Shown: positions 4,771 to 5,206 of the stretch, piece after piece
How positions within the stretch are numbered: position 1 is the stretch's first letter
How the letters are laid out: every line of letters begins with the position of its first letter
DNA from: Saprospirales bacterium
GTDB lineage: Bacteria > Bacteroidota > Bacteroidia > Chitinophagales > Saprospiraceae
Assembly: GCA_024642645.1 (NCBI GenBank)
Contig: JAHEAS010000051.1
Location: forward strand, 6,098-11,303
Reading direction: 5' to 3'
DNA length: 5,206 nt
Translations under genes and position numbers: made by a program
Notes under the pieces: generated by a model
What the model was told of the DNA's origin: nothing
The model's database searches: none
The model's input: only the letters and a program-made list of their open reading frames with translations

Positions 4771-5206
4771 TTAAAAATTCCAAAGCCTGGTCATGTTGAA
4801 CCCAATCAAGATGCCACCATCCTTGTCGAAGGTGAATTTGTTTTGGTTGAAAACATTATTTCGTTGTGGGATTAGGCTACTGTAATTTCCAACGAAAATC
4901 TGAAATTGGTGGGAGCTTGAAGTCAGTTCAACGCCCAGTGATATATTGGGTTCTGGGTCAACTTCTTTCACATTGTGCTTCGTCAATGGCTGGTCGTAGT
5001 TGACGATTATATTAATCCAATCATGTACCTTGTATTTGGCGCCGACGGCCAATGCGTAATGGTCATTTTTCAATTTCCCCTGAACTTTGTTCTCGGGTGT
5101 TTTATAGGCTTCTACGGCGTTGAAGTGGGATACACTGCCCGCTACTTGCAAAGAGAAATTGTCGGTAATCTTGCGGGCCAGTATCAAAGAGTGGAAATAG
5201 GAATAG
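4771..5206 (-). CDS. DUF5777-like outer-membrane beta-barrel protein, C-terminal part (cut by right edge)
   Basis: The frame is open to the right edge: codons before the TTG at 5187-5185 read YSYFHS in frame with no stop. That TTG is therefore an internal Leu, not a start, and 144 residues are visible. The chain alternates polar and hydrophobic residues in strand-length blocks (NFSLQVAGSVSHFN, HYALAVGAKYKV, WINIIVNYDQPL, NISLGVELTSSSHQFQIFVG). It ends with GGILIGFNMTRLWNF, with the terminal aromatic residue typical of outer-membrane barrels. The pattern (LILARKITDNFSLQV..., ND-YALAVGAKYKV, SLGVEL-HQFQIFVGN, GFNMTRLW) fits the DUF5777 family as I remember it. Its function is unknown in the family; co-location with an exported redox module suggests a link to periplasmic electron transfer or to import of a substrate. 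It lies 85 nt before the small Tat gene, with no terminator between. Confidence 0.8.
   Translation of the reverse strand, partial: YSYFHSLILARKITDNFSLQVAGSVSHFNAVEAYKTPENKVQGKLKNDHYALAVGAKYKVHDWINIIVNYDQPLTKHNVKEVDPEPNISLGVELTSSSHQFQIFVGNYSSLIPQRNNVFNQNKFTFDKDGGILIGFNMTRLWNF

Noticed and set aside
1..5206. CRISPR array, tRNA or rRNA gene, insertion sequence or attachment site
   Set aside because: No regularly spaced repeats, no tRNA-like cloverleaf, no transposase-like frame and no terminal repeats were seen; the window is filled by co-directional coding genes.

Overview
The window reads as Bacteroidota DNA. The evidence is a DUF5777-type outer-membrane barrel, start codons without clear Shine-Dalgarno sequences but with A-rich leaders, and moderate GC. 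Genus cannot be told; a Cytophagales-like environmental bacterium is a guess. Every supported gene lies on the minus strand, so the window is transcribed from right to left.

In transcription order the layout is: (1) the C-terminal 144 codons of a DUF5777-like beta-barrel (4771-5206, cut by the right edge); (2) an 82-aa protein with a perfect twin-arginine signal (4437-4685); (3) a 314-aa Tat-exported multi-cluster iron-sulfur protein of the DmsB/PsrB/NrfC/HybA type (3426-4370); (4) a 436-aa NrfD-family membrane protein with about 10 helices (2031-3341); (5) a 314-aa unrecognised protein with a signal peptide, acidic linker, beta-rich periplasmic part and one C-terminal helix (1035-1979); (6) a 132-aa mono-haem cytochrome c (477-875). 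The gaps are 51-159 nt with no terminator between genes. A strong intrinsic terminator (399-433) follows the cytochrome, so these six genes probably form the end of one operon. Beyond it, a new gene starts at 227 and runs off the left edge (a small two-helix membrane protein, unrecognised); its leader carries three inverted repeats.

Together the genes look like a periplasm-facing electron-transfer module of the complex-iron-sulfur-molybdoenzyme / alternative complex III kind. The NrfD protein would exchange electrons with menaquinone, the iron-sulfur protein would relay them on the periplasmic face, and the cytochrome c would be the soluble or tethered partner. No molybdopterin subunit and no multihaem cytochrome is visible, so the module is either a compact quinol:cytochrome c oxidoreductase-like complex or its catalytic subunit lies outside the window.

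The oddest points are an Ala in place of one cluster-ligand Cys in the first Cys motif of the iron-sulfur protein, and the small Tat protein, which is a short paralogue of that same protein's N-terminal region.
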